Source of the DNA: Chrysoperla carnea | Lineage: Eukaryota; Arthropoda; Insecta; Neuroptera; Chrysopidae | DNA: 64,000 nt | Reading direction: 5' to 3' | NCBI RefSeq assembly: GCF_905475395.1 | Contig: NW_025408260.1 | Coordinates: 62,001-126,000 of the forward strand | Part shown: positions 41,501-51,360 of the stretch, in pieces | How positions within the stretch are numbered: the stretch's first letter is position 1 | Layout of the letters: every line of letters starts with the position of its first letter | Position numbers and translations under genes: made by a program | Notes under the pieces: model-generated | The model's database searches: none | What the model saw: the letters and a program-made list of their open reading frames with translations, nothing else | Told to the model about the DNA's origin: nothing

Positions 41501-42867
41501 GTAGTTTTAGGAATAGCTTGTCAGGTCATAAATAGTTCTGACCCTCTTATGAAACTCGTGCGCGATCATGAGTTACAGGGTAAAGGAGCATTCTTGTTCT
41601 CTGCAGCACAACATGCAGCGTCTAAATTGGGCCTTGCTTTTGATCCGTCTAATCGTGATCTTGATGATAACGTGGTCCTTCTCTCCAAATCTCGACTTCG
41701 TTCAGCTGTAAAACGAGCTGAAATACGCTCCCTCTTCGAAGATCATCGGAATCGTGACCATCAGGGAATGTTCTACCGTCATCTAGACACCTGTAGTCTT
41801 TCCGTTGATCTTACGTTCTCTTTTCTCCGATCAGCTGGACTCAAGTCCGAAACAGAAGGCTTTATCATCGCTGCCCAAGATGGTGTGATAGCGACGCTAA
41901 CTCACCAAAAGTATGTATATAAGCAAGCAGTCCCCAGCACTATGTGCAGAGCGTGCAAATCTCAGCCGGAGACGCTGATGCACCTCATCTCGGCATGTCC
42001 TTCTTATGCCACGAACACCTACATACATCGCCATAACGCTGCCCTCCGCGTGCTGTACTACTTCTTGAGACACAAGTATGAAGTGGACCCTACGCCAGTC
42101 CTACCATATGCTCCAGGCGAGATCGAGTCCGTCGTCAAGAACGAGAAATGCATTATCTTCTGGAATTTCTCGTTCCCAACTACCAGGCAGCTCTCTGCTA
42201 CTAAGCCTGATATAGTGCTCCAGGATATCTTATCTAAGACTATGTACGTCATCGAGTTCTCTGCGCCTGCAGAAACGAACATAGTCACGAAGGAGGAGCA
42301 AAAACGGACTAAATATCTTGATCTCTTACAAGAACTACGACAACTACACCCTGGCTACTCAGTCAAAATGGTTGTCCTCATTATCGGTTGCCTAGGCGGA
42401 ATTCGTCCAACTCTCGAGACGAATCTATCTCAAATTCCGGTCTGCAGGTCTCATCTTCGTCACCTTATCTCTTCTATGCAGAAGGCTGTCATTATAGGCA
42501 CCCTTCGTACATTGAGATCGCATCAGACTGTCTTCAAGTAACAGCCCTTGAAGTTTCTTTCTTCTTTTTCTATTTTTTTTTATTTTTAGTAGGTTCCACA
42601 TCGCTGCGGTGCAGGGACGGAGCCTGCTTGACCAGGACATTAGACAGACTTACGTACCACCGACTCGGAAAACAGACGGACCAACAGACGTCGCGTGGAC
42701 TGACGGACGTACAGACTACACGGCCACAAGTCAGTGAACTTTCTTCAAAAGACGTAGCTGCCTTGTGGAGATTTATGTCTCTCAAGGAGATGGGAGGCTC
42801 TGGGGTGTAAATCCTGTATCCTCTCTCCCTCCTTGGCAGACATGAATACGTTAATTTCAAATTTAAA
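38511..42867 (+). mobile_element. Dong-like non-LTR retrotransposon (R4 clade) in a TAA repeat
   Basis: A 4.36-kb insertion with 125 bases of GC-rich 5' leader, one long ORF, about 330 bases of 3' UTR and TAA repeats at both ends. Its base composition (roughly balanced) differs sharply from the AT-rich surroundings. TAA-repeat insertion, a single ORF and a C-terminal restriction-like endonuclease together point to the Dong lineage. It lies inside the inner Polinton, between the polymerase start and the right terminal repeat, in the opposite orientation to the polymerase. Confidence 0.88.
38636..42541 (+). CDS. Dong-like polyprotein: DNA-binding N-terminus, reverse transcriptase, restriction-like endonuclease (1,301 aa)
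   Basis: One intact ORF. Residues 1-90 are low-complexity and hydrophilic. A tryptophan-containing helical domain at about 92-150 (FQWTKALKADLL, YMGRMHTLWCEKHPEL) looks Myb/trihelix-like and probably binds DNA. Acidic and proline-rich linkers follow. The reverse transcriptase lies at about 530-800: HSAPGMD, LIPKKGD..VPSNYRPI, VDYRKAFD (about residue 661), YQGDSLSPLLF and the catalytic FYMDD (about 771). Near residue 1,104 is a C-x2-C-x7-H-x4-C knuckle (CRACKSQPETLMHLISAC), followed by a restriction-like endonuclease with KPDIVL (about 1,190) and VIEFSAP. This order is that of R2/R4-type elements. Target-primed reverse transcription is its expected mechanism. Nothing in the ORF looks broken, so it may be a recent insertion. 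Confidence 0.92.
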   Translation: MSQIQKMSNLRSRFFGPQAGSSRPSPTEPRPPAGDASTLPIGGSSHGYEGEQSNLALDPRLVPETRRAADDEEPSQGTSQESRASTQNSRLQRFQWTKALKADLLTCYEASEPSRRGYMGRMHTLWCEKHPELSYMKSQHLRDQVSRLKKTGFDKPRTGQEKRCRTTQAEVNRGDEIEPAAIGVVHSTRETLVAETQDGISQDEPVLESERSDTETQDRVCQNTPPSPVLEASPPTPPIPGDIPALPVLTAETATPLTSTTEANVEETAILPAEPPNTRLEELKERFQNILFITDNDLSKRKRPKYRKTFAKAQDLALINQIVDDHLNHTSSLLEIDSSVYAAMCALSPAPKSTETAEEKTRKRIEQLDSKLTPLRQTVSRIECVLEYQKAGKPFTPKVRAFARELRHQHHTLNKGILLTIKQRNIEKIRALALARKKLVKREKCIRENKIFVSNPSRLFAKPPSLVENPPSIEQIDGYWRDLYEKSTSVDKNIRPIKLFERFCNARLAEQAVLTSVTADEVSLAFKGKKNHSAPGMDAVSNFWWKRLTSTHAHLARHFTSYILGYGTFPTWFAEGRTVLIPKKGDLSVPSNYRPITCLNTVYKAFTSILNERILTTIEPVWQMIYEQRGSKRGISGCKDNLLVDRCICQDARQYQRDLSMAWVDYRKAFDTTSHQLILVLLKCLKIHPDIIRCIEELLPLWKTKFTIRCGKRTVSTDLVTYKRGVYQGDSLSPLLFCISLMPLSLRLREETGYRCGPPADRKHQVTHLFYMDDLKLYASSKSSLSQALKAVHQYTKAIGMEFGLDKCAVIHCKRGRVPDYDADVQLTDGSIVKHLDEEELYTYLGVGENHIQSVSTVKEALRGRYRHRLRQIWQSELSGIHKIRATNMLAIPILLYSFGSIKWTIEELKELDRGTRKLMNVNRSLHPRASVPRNYLPRQQGGRGLLSVECLHDRVVLGIACQVINSSDPLMKLVRDHELQGKGAFLFSAAQHAASKLGLAFDPSNRDLDDNVVLLSKSRLRSAVKRAEIRSLFEDHRNRDHQGMFYRHLDTCSLSVDLTFSFLRSAGLKSETEGFIIAAQDGVIATLTHQKYVYKQAVPSTMCRACKSQPETLMHLISACPSYATNTYIHRHNAALRVLYYFLRHKYEVDPTPVLPYAPGEIESVVKNEKCIIFWNFSFPTTRQLSATKPDIVLQDILSKTMYVIEFSAPAETNIVTKEEQKRTKYLDLLQELRQLHPGYSVKMVVLIIGCLGGIRPTLETNLSQIPVCRSHLRHLISSMQKAVIIGTLRTLRSHQTVFK

Positions 42868-42979
42868 CAATAATAATAATAATAATAATAATAAAAATAA
42901 CGTAAAAAATATATGCGGAAAAAACTAACTGAAGCAAAGGTGAATTTCAAAAGAGATACTTCAACAGCTACGTACATCA
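42542..42979. other. Dong 3' UTR, TAA tract and a short Polinton remainder; no gene
   Basis: About 325 bases of GC-balanced retrotransposon 3' UTR, then the TAA tract, then about 85 AT-rich bases (gcggaaaaaactaactgaagc...) of the inner Polinton up to the right terminal repeat. Confidence 0.8.
42868..42894. repeat. (TAA)n tract at the 3' end of the Dong-like element
   Basis: About nine TAA-type units follow aatttaaaca at the element's 3' end. Matches the TAA-repeat target preference known for Dong. Confidence 0.85.
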
Positions 42980-44469
42980 CTTTTTATAGCATTATCCCCA
43001 CCACTAAAAAAGTTGTAATTTGATATTTTTATAATCGTAATTCAAACTAATTATTTTTTCTTCGAATTCAGACAAGTTTAAACATGTTCAAACAAGTTTG
43101 AACATGTTCAAACAAGTTTGAACTTGTAGCAGGATGATGATATCATATTTTTCAAGGTCAAATCAATTTCAACATATTCTTGAGAATAGCTGACACGTGT
43201 AAAATTATTTTAAGATCAAAGTCCATTCAAACAAGTTTGAACATGTATTTTTATTATGTAAATTTCAAGTGTCATATTACATTGCTTAATCATAAAAAAA
43301 AATATTAACATCCGGTCACGTGTTTTGACACATGTAAAATTATTTCAAACAAGTTTGAACTTGTTATAAGATGATGATATCATATTTTTCAAGGTCAATT
43401 TAACATATTCTTGAGAATAGCTGACACGTGTAAAATTATTTTAAGATCAAAGTCCATTCAAACAAGTTTGAACATGTATTTTTATTATGTAAATTTCAAG
43501 TGTCATATTACATTGCTTAATCATAAAAAAAAAATATTAACATCCGGTCACGTGTTTTGACACATGTAAAATTATTTCAAACAAGTTTGAACTTGTTACA
43601 AGATGATGATATCATATTTTTCAAGGTCAAATTAACATATTCTTGAAAATTGCTGACACGTGTAAAATTATTTTAAGATCAAAGTCCATTCAAACAAGTT
43701 TGAACATGTATTTTTATTATGTAAATTTCAAGTGTCATATTACATTGCTAATTCAATAAAAAAAAAAATATTAACATCCGGTCACGTGTCTTGAATTTTA
43801 TCATGTATATTTAAAGTGTCAAATTACAATATTTTTCAAGGTCAAATTAACATATTCTTGAAAATTGCTGACTAATGTCAACGTCCCGCCCCCCGTTCAC
43901 CCCCCGTCAAGCACCACTATTGGTCAAAGCCAATGACGTCACCTGGTAATTTCCCGTTTATGCTTAGGCAGCCATTCCTCCCCACCAATTCAACCACACC
44001 TCCCAACGCCATCTTGATTTTTACAGTGCTACTATTGGTCAAAGCCAATGACGTCATCAATGCTTAGGCAGCCATTATTCCCCAACACCACACCTCCCGA
44101 CGCCATCTTGATTTACTATTGGTCAATGCCGAGGTTTCCAACATTCACCTAGGTTTGCCCTTTTTGGAAAAGTGTACCATACTTTGGGGTTGAAAGTGGG
44201 CTCGATTATCTAACGTCCAATTCCCGCCCCCTTTTAACCCCCACTTCCAAAACCGCGCCCACCACTTTAAGCCCCACTTCCGCCAAGAAACACACTAACG
44301 CTCTGTCAGCCACGCCCCACCACACCTCCCAACGCCATCTTGATTTACTATTGGTCAATGACGTCATCTATCCCCTCCAACTTCCGAGGTTTCCAACATT
44401 CACCTAGGTTTGCCCTTTTTGGAAAAGTGTACCATCCAACTGCGCTGAAATCCCTGTGACTCTTCTACT
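42980..44469. repeat. Right terminal inverted repeat of the inner Polinton
   Basis: Reverse complement of the left terminus, starting at the tatagcattatccccacc block. It has three copies of the catccggtcac module (near 43,309, 43,541 and 43,776), against five on the left, followed by the GC-rich outer half ending CTTCTACT. No coding frame of its own. Confidence 0.93.
43877..44420. promoter_or_regulatory. Promoter-like motif array in the right Polinton terminus
   Basis: Mirror of the left array: TGACGTCA at 43,934, 44,049 and 44,359, ATTGGTC/CCAAT motifs beside each, cgccatcttg (YY1-like, reverse) near 44,026, 44,101 and 44,333, and gtcccgccccc/ttcccgccccc GC-box or E2F-like strings near 43,884 and 44,221. 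Confidence 0.55.
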
Positions 44470-44475
44470 ACTGTT
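44470..44475. other. Right target-site duplication ACTGTT of the inner Polinton
   Basis: ACTGTT follows the CTTCTACT terminus and matches 27,151-27,156 exactly. Confidence 0.9.
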
Positions 44476-44510
44476 GTTATTTCGTTTAAAAATAAAATAC
44501 TTGAAAAAAA

Positions 44511-44782
44511 ATGTCTGCAATATTAAATGAATGTAATGAGTTGAAACCATTTGCTAAATTTAGAAATTTAGAAGTGAATAAAAAGTATTTAGTGCAGTTT
44601 ATTCAATCATATAAAACCAAGTTTGATAATAAATGGGTGTTAGAATTGGAAGATTGTTTGATAACTTTACCCAGCCGTTATCAAAAGCAGAAGAAATTGA
44701 AAAAATTATGGAAGCACCTGAACTATATGTAATTGTGAAAGGTGTAAATAAGTTTAACTCATATGATATTGAGTTTGTTTAA
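44511..44782 (+). pseudogene. Small OB-fold-like gene of the outer Polinton, one frameshift
   Basis: Starts at ATG 44,511 (MSAILNECNELKPFAKF) and reads LEVNKKYLV and W.LELEDCLITLPSRYQ. Near 44,690 the frame should shift by one base: the first frame stops at 44,732, while the neighbouring frame continues IEKIMEAPELYVIVKGV and ends DIEFV at 44,782. The layout 'small helical start, L.V...Y.V, a KF...LELED, LP.R(Y/F), YLIVKG, IEFV' recurs in insect mobile elements as I remember it, and the short beta-rich pattern suggests an OB-fold nucleic-acid binder. Intact length would be about 90 residues. It is the first gene of the outer Polinton, interrupted upstream by the inner Polinton insertion 36 bases before its ATG, so its promoter was displaced. 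Confidence 0.6.
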
Positions 44783-46518
44783 CAACAACATCAACCGCAT
44801 CAAGCATACTTTTTATAATAAGAAAAAAAATATGATAATGGAACGTAAATATTTTTTAAATCCAGTAAGATCAATAGGTGTGAACCGTTCAATTCGGTTC
44901 ACAGTATTTTGATTGTAGGTTTGGCTGATAGTAATTAAAAATCTTTTAAATTAGAGTAGTAAACGCGATCAAAAACATTGGGACAGAAAAAGGTAACAAT
45001 CATTAAAACACACGAACACGAAAAGAAATATTTACAAAAGAAAATACAAAAAAAAATAGAAATAAATAAATAAATAAAAAACCCTATCTAAATCTAAACA
45101 CACACACAAAAAAAAAATAAAATAAAATAAAAAGACTAACAAAATTAGTCAATTAAAAAAGTTGAATTAAAATCACGTTAGCGTGTGAACGGACGTTAGT
45201 ACACACTAACGTGTGAATGACCACCACGCGCAACAATTATTAAAAGTTAACAAACAATAACAACGTAGTTCGGCGCATGAATACAGAACGAAGCTAAAAA
45301 GCTCAGACAATTTAAAGATGAGCTTTTTTGAAAAAAATCACCGTTGAATGGTACACATCAAGGATCAGTTATAAAATTTATTAAAAATTAATAATTTTAC
45401 ACGTCCGTGCCCGCAACGCGAGCACGTTTTGAATATTACATCGGACAATTGATGGATTGGGTCTTTTAATCTGGAATAAAGATAATTGGTTTAACTTCAA
45501 GAAGTGGACTTACTTGAACGATCAAATTAATTATACCTGGACATTTCATCAACGGCTGGTGTTGTTTGTTTGGTTGTGTATCGCTCGGTCATCCTGTGGT
45601 GGTTTTTCCTAGAATTTTAAGGTACGTTTATTATTTCCTTCTGTCGTACTTCGTATGCGCGAGTAGTTGGAGATTTACCTACAAAAATTTTTAAAAGTTT
45701 AAATACGTAGTTTTAAAAAAAAAAAAAAATACGCAACTGAATCTTTCCGACTGATTTTAATTACATATATAAAATTTGTGTGGAACGGGATCAATACCGC
45801 GTTTTGGAAGTGTAGCGGACCACGAGTTAGACTGCCATTTAAGGGCGTCTCGAATTCTCGCTCGGCGCTACACTTCGCGGAATTTAAGCTTCACGGTATT
45901 CTGCCCGGTGAAATATTAGAATAAATTGAGTAACGGGTCGGAGACAGAAGGTGGTGAATTGGATCACTCCACCAAAGAATTTAACTACAAGATCGGAACG
46001 GTTCAGTTTCAATATAGTTTAACATATTTTATAAAAAAAAAGAAAAAACACTGAGTTAATTTAACAAACAAAAACCTTACCTTAAAGAGGTTATGTCATA
46101 TTGTGCATTTGTCTTGGAGAATTTTAGTTCATATTATTTTCTTTGTATTTCATTTAATGATTACATGAAGACATGTTTGTAAACTCTAAAAACAAAAAAA
46201 GAATTTTTATATTTCAATTTAATAAATTAATCTAAGAAAAAAAAAAAAAAATTACTTACATGTGTTTTGTTGTCTTCAAATACTTTGACATTTATTGATA
46301 GTCCATAGAGTTGTAGTCACTTCACAGACTACTACTCCATCCTAGACCGTTCCTTTGTCCACTTTAATTTTTTTTTTCAGATTCGATCACACTTACTAAG
46401 ATCGCGGATAAAAAACGCTTCCACTTTGTCAACATACCACAGTTGGTAATTTAATAGGAAGATTTTAATATAAAGTCCTCTTATAAATGCCAAAGGTGTT
46501 GGTATTGATCCATCTACA
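44783..46518. other. AT-rich stretch without recognisable gene; several hairpins
   Basis: About 1.7 kb between two outer-Polinton genes. I see no frame with family features. It holds A/T-rich low-complexity runs (45,020-45,140), a near-palindrome cacgttagcgtgtg...cacactaacgtg (about 45,173-45,216), an aaaaagctc/gagcttttt stem near 45,296-45,330, a GC-richer part from about 45,400 to 46,000 with a strong foldback, and short poly-A runs. It could include a degenerate non-coding repeat element inserted here. Confidence 0.5.
45793..45884. other. Strong foldback (11-bp perfect stem, longer imperfect stem)
   Basis: GAAGTGTAGCG near 45,807 pairs perfectly with CGCTACACTTC near 45,866. CCGC/GCGG and accg/cggt pairs extend it outward. 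Loop about 48 bases. No identified function. Confidence 0.7.
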
Positions 46519-46875
46519 ATGGGAGAGAAGATTATATTTTCATCAAGAAAGTATTCGATTTTTATGGATGTAAGACAGTGGTATTTATTTTTGGAATTGC
46601 AATCATATATAATGGTGTTTCTACAATCATCTACAGAAATCAATATTGGTGAAGATATTAGTTTTGATGTAAATGGAATAACCATAACACTTTGTTTAAT
46701 AAATAATCAAAAAGTAATGATAATTAATAAAAAAATAGTTTATTCTCATTCAACAATTGTTAAAATATTTAAAATAAGTGGTATGTTATCTCACATTTTT
46801 GATCAATTAATTCAAGTAGACATAAAACAAATAATTAAAAAAATTAATGTATACACATATCGAATGATAAACAAA

Positions 46876-46888
46876 CATCCTACAGCCT
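46876..46888. other. Left 13-bp target-site duplication of the Penelope cluster
   Basis: CATCCTACAGCCT, repeated at 54,480-54,492, flanks the whole composite element. Confidence 0.9.
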
Positions 46889-47000
46889 TATTCAAATTAA
46901 GATGAGCATTTCTGTGGGCTGTATTATGCATTTTGTTAAAATATATCCCCTTAAAGACCCACAATAAAAATATTTAGCTAGATTATAAAATTATTAATTA

Positions 47001-47042
47001 GCTAGACCGGTTTCGATTGCTTTGGCAATCCTCTTCAGTAGC
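47001..47042 (-). ncRNA. Hammerhead-ribozyme-like motif, Penelope copy A
   Basis: On the minus strand: GCTA / CTGAAGA / stem GATTGC-caaa-GCAATC / GAAA / ccGGTC / TAGC. This fits the hammerhead core CUGANGA...GAAA...GUC with helix I GCUA/UAGC, helix II six base pairs and a very short self-complementary helix III ACCGGU. One extra G lies between CUGAAGA and stem II. Minimal hammerheads with ACCGGU are known in Penelope pseudo-LTRs. Confidence 0.75.
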
Positions 47043-47585
47043 ATTAAACCTCTTAAAATTAAAAAGTCTTAAAATTACAAAATATTTACAAATCCGAAAA
47101 AAGAACCGCATCAATCTGAAACTAATAATAATAAAATATTACCCTTAAAATTAAATTAAAATTATTTACCCGATTATAATAATAATAAATCTTTATGTTA
47201 CACCCTCTAAAATAATGTAACTGCCTGCTTTCACCTAAAACACAATAAAATATTAAGTTTTAATCCTAAGATAGGATTATCGTTATGAAAATATCAGAAA
47301 ACTAAGGGATTAAGCCTGAAAATAAAATGTAAGATAAGAAACGTTGTAAATATAAAATAAAAAACACAGAAATAAAAATAAAGAGAAAATTAGATTACCA
47401 ACAAAATAAACATTTTAATCCTCGGTATACCTAAAACAGAATAAATAATTAGAATTTAGAAAAACCTGCAACAAACCAAAATAAAATTAAATGAAAATAA
47501 GCAAATTAAAAACAAAAATTAAAAAATAAAAATAGAATTAATTAAAGAACAAAAGAATAAGTATTACCAAATGAAGTAAAATGGT

Positions 47586-47790
47586 GTACCTAAAACAGAA
47601 GAAATTATTAATTAGCGTACCTAAAACAGAAGAAATTATTAATTAGCGTACCTAAAACAGAAGAAATTATTAATTAGTGTACCTAAAACAGAAGAAATTA
47701 TTAATTAGCGTACCTAAAACAGAAGAAATTATTAATTAGTGTACCTAAAACAGAAGAAATAATTAGTTAGTGTACCTAAAACAGAATAAA
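47586..47790 (-). repeat. 31-bp tandem repeat, copy A (about 6.5 units)
   Basis: Plus-strand unit gtacctaaaacagaagaaat + tattaattagc. In the element's sense direction each unit reads gctaat...ttcttctgttttag|gtac, a splice-acceptor-like string. Confidence 0.95.
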
Positions 47791-48148
47791 ATATAAAATA
47801 AATAAAAAAATGAAAGTGAGCAAAATTATAAAAATACAAGAAAATAAGTTGAAAAAATAAAAAATTTTACCAAATGACAAACTGAAACAAACAAAAAATC
47901 AAATTAAGTAAAAATGATAAGCAAAAATAAAAAATAAAAATTAAATCAAAAAATAATAATAGGAAAGATAAATAAAAAAGATGAAAAATAGCATAAAATA
48001 TCGATTCTCGAGACAACACAAATGAAACAGGTAACTAAAAGAAACCCTGCCCAAATTGTATTGTTTTTCGATCACCATTCAAATAAAACAGGTAAAAAGT
48101 GTACACCACAAGTATAATTAAGCAATAAACTTAATCGTCACATGTACT

Positions 48149-50706
48149 CTAGTTAACTGTTAAAAATTTGGTGATTTTCGCTTGTCTTATATGCTTCGTT
48201 CGTTGAGGTACCGGCCCTTGATTGGTTCTTTTATTTGAATCCAATGGCTGGCCGACCTTTGTTGATTGGCTGGCATCTACACATAGGCTGTACAGGTCAG
48301 AGAATGGTACTGGACCTTTGTCGCTATTCAAAGCGTTCTTTCCCATTCTGTTGATGTACAAACTTTCGTAGGCATCAAGTTTCGATGGAATGTTGACTAA
48401 TTTTAACAACTTTATCTCACCGATCTGATGTCCCGTTTCCATGGCGTGTGATGCCACTGATGACTTTTCCTTCCTTTTATTGTTAAAATGCGCTATATGC
48501 TCTTTGTAGCGTACGCTAAGGGAACGGACTGTTTGGCCAATATAACCTTTCGAGCAATCTGCGCAATCAACTCTATATATACCTGACTTTTTGTTGTTTG
48601 GAATACGATCCTTCGTATTACATAACATTGACCTCAATTTCCCTTTCGATGTATATGCCACTTGTAGGTTTGTGTTATATTTTTGCATGGCCTCCGATAC
48701 TTGGCTGGTTTTTTTGCCATAAAAGGTCAATGATGTTCTTAGGACTGGTTCTTCCGTTGACAATGTTGTTGTTTCTTTAAGGGACTTCCGCCATTTCGCC
48801 TTTTTCAATAATTGGTCAATTACGTTCGTTGAATATCCGTTGAGTACCGCCACATTTTTTATGTAATCCAATTCCTTCTTATAGTTTGTTGTTGATAATG
48901 GGTATGTTGTTAACCTGTGAACAAGAAAATTAAAAGCGGCCATTTTGTGGCTCCAATGAGAAAAGGAGTCCTTTGGAATAAACCTATCTACATTTGTCGG
49001 TTTCCTGTAAATGTTGAACGCCAACTTATCGCTATTTCGAGATCCATAAATGGTAATTTTTCATCCTGCTCCTCTTCCACGGTGAATTTGATGCTGGGTT
49101 CCGCTTTATTCAAAAATTCCAAAAAATCGTGTACGCTCGTTTTCTTAGTATCTATAATTGTAAATATGTCATCTACATAACGATACCAATGTTGTGGGAA
49201 ATACTCCGCTGCTTGTTTTAAATTCCTTTCCAATCTTGACATGAATATGTTTGCTAAAAAAGGGCTCAATGGGTTGCCCATACTGGTTCCATGTACCTGC
49301 TTATAAAATTTTTCATTAAATTGGAAATAAGTTTGTTCCATGCATAATCTGGTTAATTGGAGATATTCTCCTCTTTCCAGTTCAGGCACATTGTTCTCCG
49401 TCAACCATTCCTCCAGGTGGTCCAACGCTTTATTAATTGGCACACTAGGAAAAAGGGCCGTTACGTCAAAAGATACAAACTTATCCCCATCTACTAAATT
49501 TACACCCTTAAGTTTTTCTATGAGTTCCATAGAATTCAAGACACTATCACCTGTCGGCTTGTTGAATTTATTAAATTCTGACACAAGCCATTTCGCGATC
49601 TTGTATGTTGGTGAGTTGATCCCGGATACAATGGGCCGCATACCATCTCCTTCCTTGTGAATTTTCGGCAATCCGTACAATCTAGAAGTTAGTGGGTTTG
49701 ATGATTGTAACTTCAAACGATCTCTGCTTCCAATCAGCGCCTGACATTGTTTGATCACCTCTTTTACCTCTTTGATATTCTTTTGGAGTGGATCCTTCTC
49801 GACACGTTCATATGGTCCTTCCCGTAATAGTTTTTCCATCCGTCGAATGTAATCTTCTTTATCTAAAACAACAACAGCATTACCTTTATCTGCCTTGGTG
49901 ATCGTGACTCCTTTTTCCGTAAGCGATTTTACAGCTTTGTGATGAGTTATATGATGGTTGATTTCTTTTTCCTCTGGTCGTAGGATGGGTAAAACGTTTC
50001 TCCTGATCTGGTGCTTTACACTTTCTGGAGCTCTTTTGATGGTTGTTTCTACGTCGGCGATGATGTCAATGATCGGTGTTTTTAGGGGTTTCAAAGAAAA
50101 ATTGAGACCTTTATTTAATAATTGCAGTTCCTCCGTTGAAAGTTCCTTTGTTGATATGTTTTTAACTATATTCAGTTGATTATGAATGGCTGTTTGTCTT
50201 GGTTTATTATCATTCCTCCTGTCATTGCTGGTCATTTGTTTTGCCCTGGGTTGTTGAATTGAAATGAGCGATAACAATTTCTTGTTGTGTCGATCATATG
50301 TCTGCTCCATTTTGTGGTCAATGATTTCGTTGATTTTCCGGTACCATAATAGCCAATTCTGGAAATCCTTTTCGTTAAGATCTTTGGTCAGCATTAAGTG
50401 TAGTTTGTATTTTTCCGTTTCAAAATTGCTGCGTGAACAGTAAAGTTGACTTTTTTCCAAGACTAACCATTTATATTTCGCGAACTCAACTGCTTTTCGA
50501 GCATTCGGACTGTTGGAGCTAGAATTAATACATAAAAATTTTGGAAATACGTTTGCTTTTAAACAATTGTTTAAAAACGATATATCCGCTGAAAGAGAAC
50601 GAAATTTTAATGATAATTTAAAAAACTTACATAACTGCTCCTTTGGTCTGGGCACCAAATTATTATTCAAATTAAGATGAGCATTTCTGTGGGCTGTATT
50701 ATGCAT
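48149..50706 (-). pseudogene. Penelope-like RT and GIY-YIG endonuclease ORF, one-base frameshift (copy A)
   Basis: The probable ATG is at 50,706 (MHNTAHRNAHL). The reverse transcriptase follows: LPKIHKEGDGMRPIVSG, FVSFDVTALFPSVP, GTSMGNPLSPFLANIFM and the catalytic RYVDDIF (about residue 520). Near 49,030 one base is missing after LPFMDLEIA, and the frame shifts into the 291-residue part that starts FNIYRKPTNVDRF and ends at 48,149. This holds the GIY-YIG domain: SGIYRVDCADCSKGYIGQT (about 48,530-48,590) with the family's Cys pair, followed by R..EH and a YESLYINR segment. Total about 850 codons, normal for the family. Apart from the frameshift nothing looks broken, and the downstream part is almost identical to copy C. 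Confidence 0.9.
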
Positions 50707-50775
50707 TTTGTTAAAATATATCCCCTTAAGGACCCACAATAAAAATATTTAGCTAGATTATAAAATTATTAATTA

Positions 50776-50817
50776 GCTAGACCGGTTTCGATTGCTTTGG
50801 CAATCCTCTTCAGTAGC
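50776..50817 (-). ncRNA. Hammerhead-ribozyme-like motif, Penelope copy B
   Basis: Identical 42-base core to the copy A motif. Located in the pseudo-LTR upstream of the full-length ORF, where cleavage would define the 5' end of the element's RNA. Confidence 0.75.
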
Positions 50818-51360
50818 ATTAAACTTCTTAAAATTAAAAAGTCTTAAAATTACAAAATATTTACAAATCCGAAAAAAGAACCGCATCAATCTGAAACAAA
50901 TAATAATAAAATATTACCTTTAAAATTAAATTAAAATTATTTACCCGATTATAATAATAATAAATCTTTATGTTACACCCTCTAAAATAATGTAACTGCC
51001 TGCTTTCACCTAAAACACAATAAAATATTAAGTTTTAATCCTAAGATAGGATTATCGTTATGAAAATATCAGAAAACTAAGGGATTAAGCCTGAAAATAA
51101 AATGTAAGATAAGAAACGTTGTAAATATAAAATAAAAAACACAGAAATAAAAATAAAGAGAAAATTAGATTACCAACAAAATAAACATTTTAATCCTCGG
51201 TATACCTAAAACAGAATAAATAATTAGAATTTAGAAAAACCTGCAACAAACCAAAATAAAATTAAATGAAAATAAGCAAATTAAAAACAAAAATTAAAAA
51301 ATAAAAATAGAATTAATTAAAGAACAAAAGAATAAGTATTACCAAATGAAGTAAAATGGT

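Larger units (their letters stand above)
27157..44469. mobile_element. Inner Polinton/Maverick, complete with terminal inverted repeats and 6-bp target duplication
   Basis: The element starts AGTAGAAGAGTCA at 27,157 and ends TGACTCTTCTACT at 44,469, so the termini are AG...CT and inverted. It is bounded by a perfect ACTGTT direct repeat (27,151-27,156 and 44,470-44,475), which matches the 6-bp duplication and AG/CT ends known for Polintons. Its length is 17.3 kb including a 4.4-kb non-LTR insertion. Contents: long inverted termini, major-capsid tail fragment (+), conserved hypothetical (+), ATPase/PC4-like fusion (-), protease fragment (+), a 21-bp minisatellite, integrase tail (+), a frameshifted hypothetical gene (-) and intact polymerase B (-). 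It is non-autonomous for capsid and integrase functions, although its polymerase is open. Confidence 0.93.
46889..48148 (-). other. 3' region of Penelope copy A
   Basis: Non-coding 3' part on the minus strand: a 31-bp tandem repeat (47,586-47,790), many TTTTAGGT-type motifs in sense orientation and a hammerhead-like motif near the end (47,001-47,042). The terminal bases repeat the start of the next copy's ORF (first about 14 codons), as expected for a pseudo-LTR. Confidence 0.8.

Noticed and set aside
46377..46685. Minus-strand 102-residue ORF
   Set aside because: Antisense of the PC4-like gene, which has a homologue in the inner Polinton on the sense reading.
47586..47790. CRISPR array
   Set aside because: 31-bp units are directly adjacent without unique spacers, in a eukaryotic retroelement.
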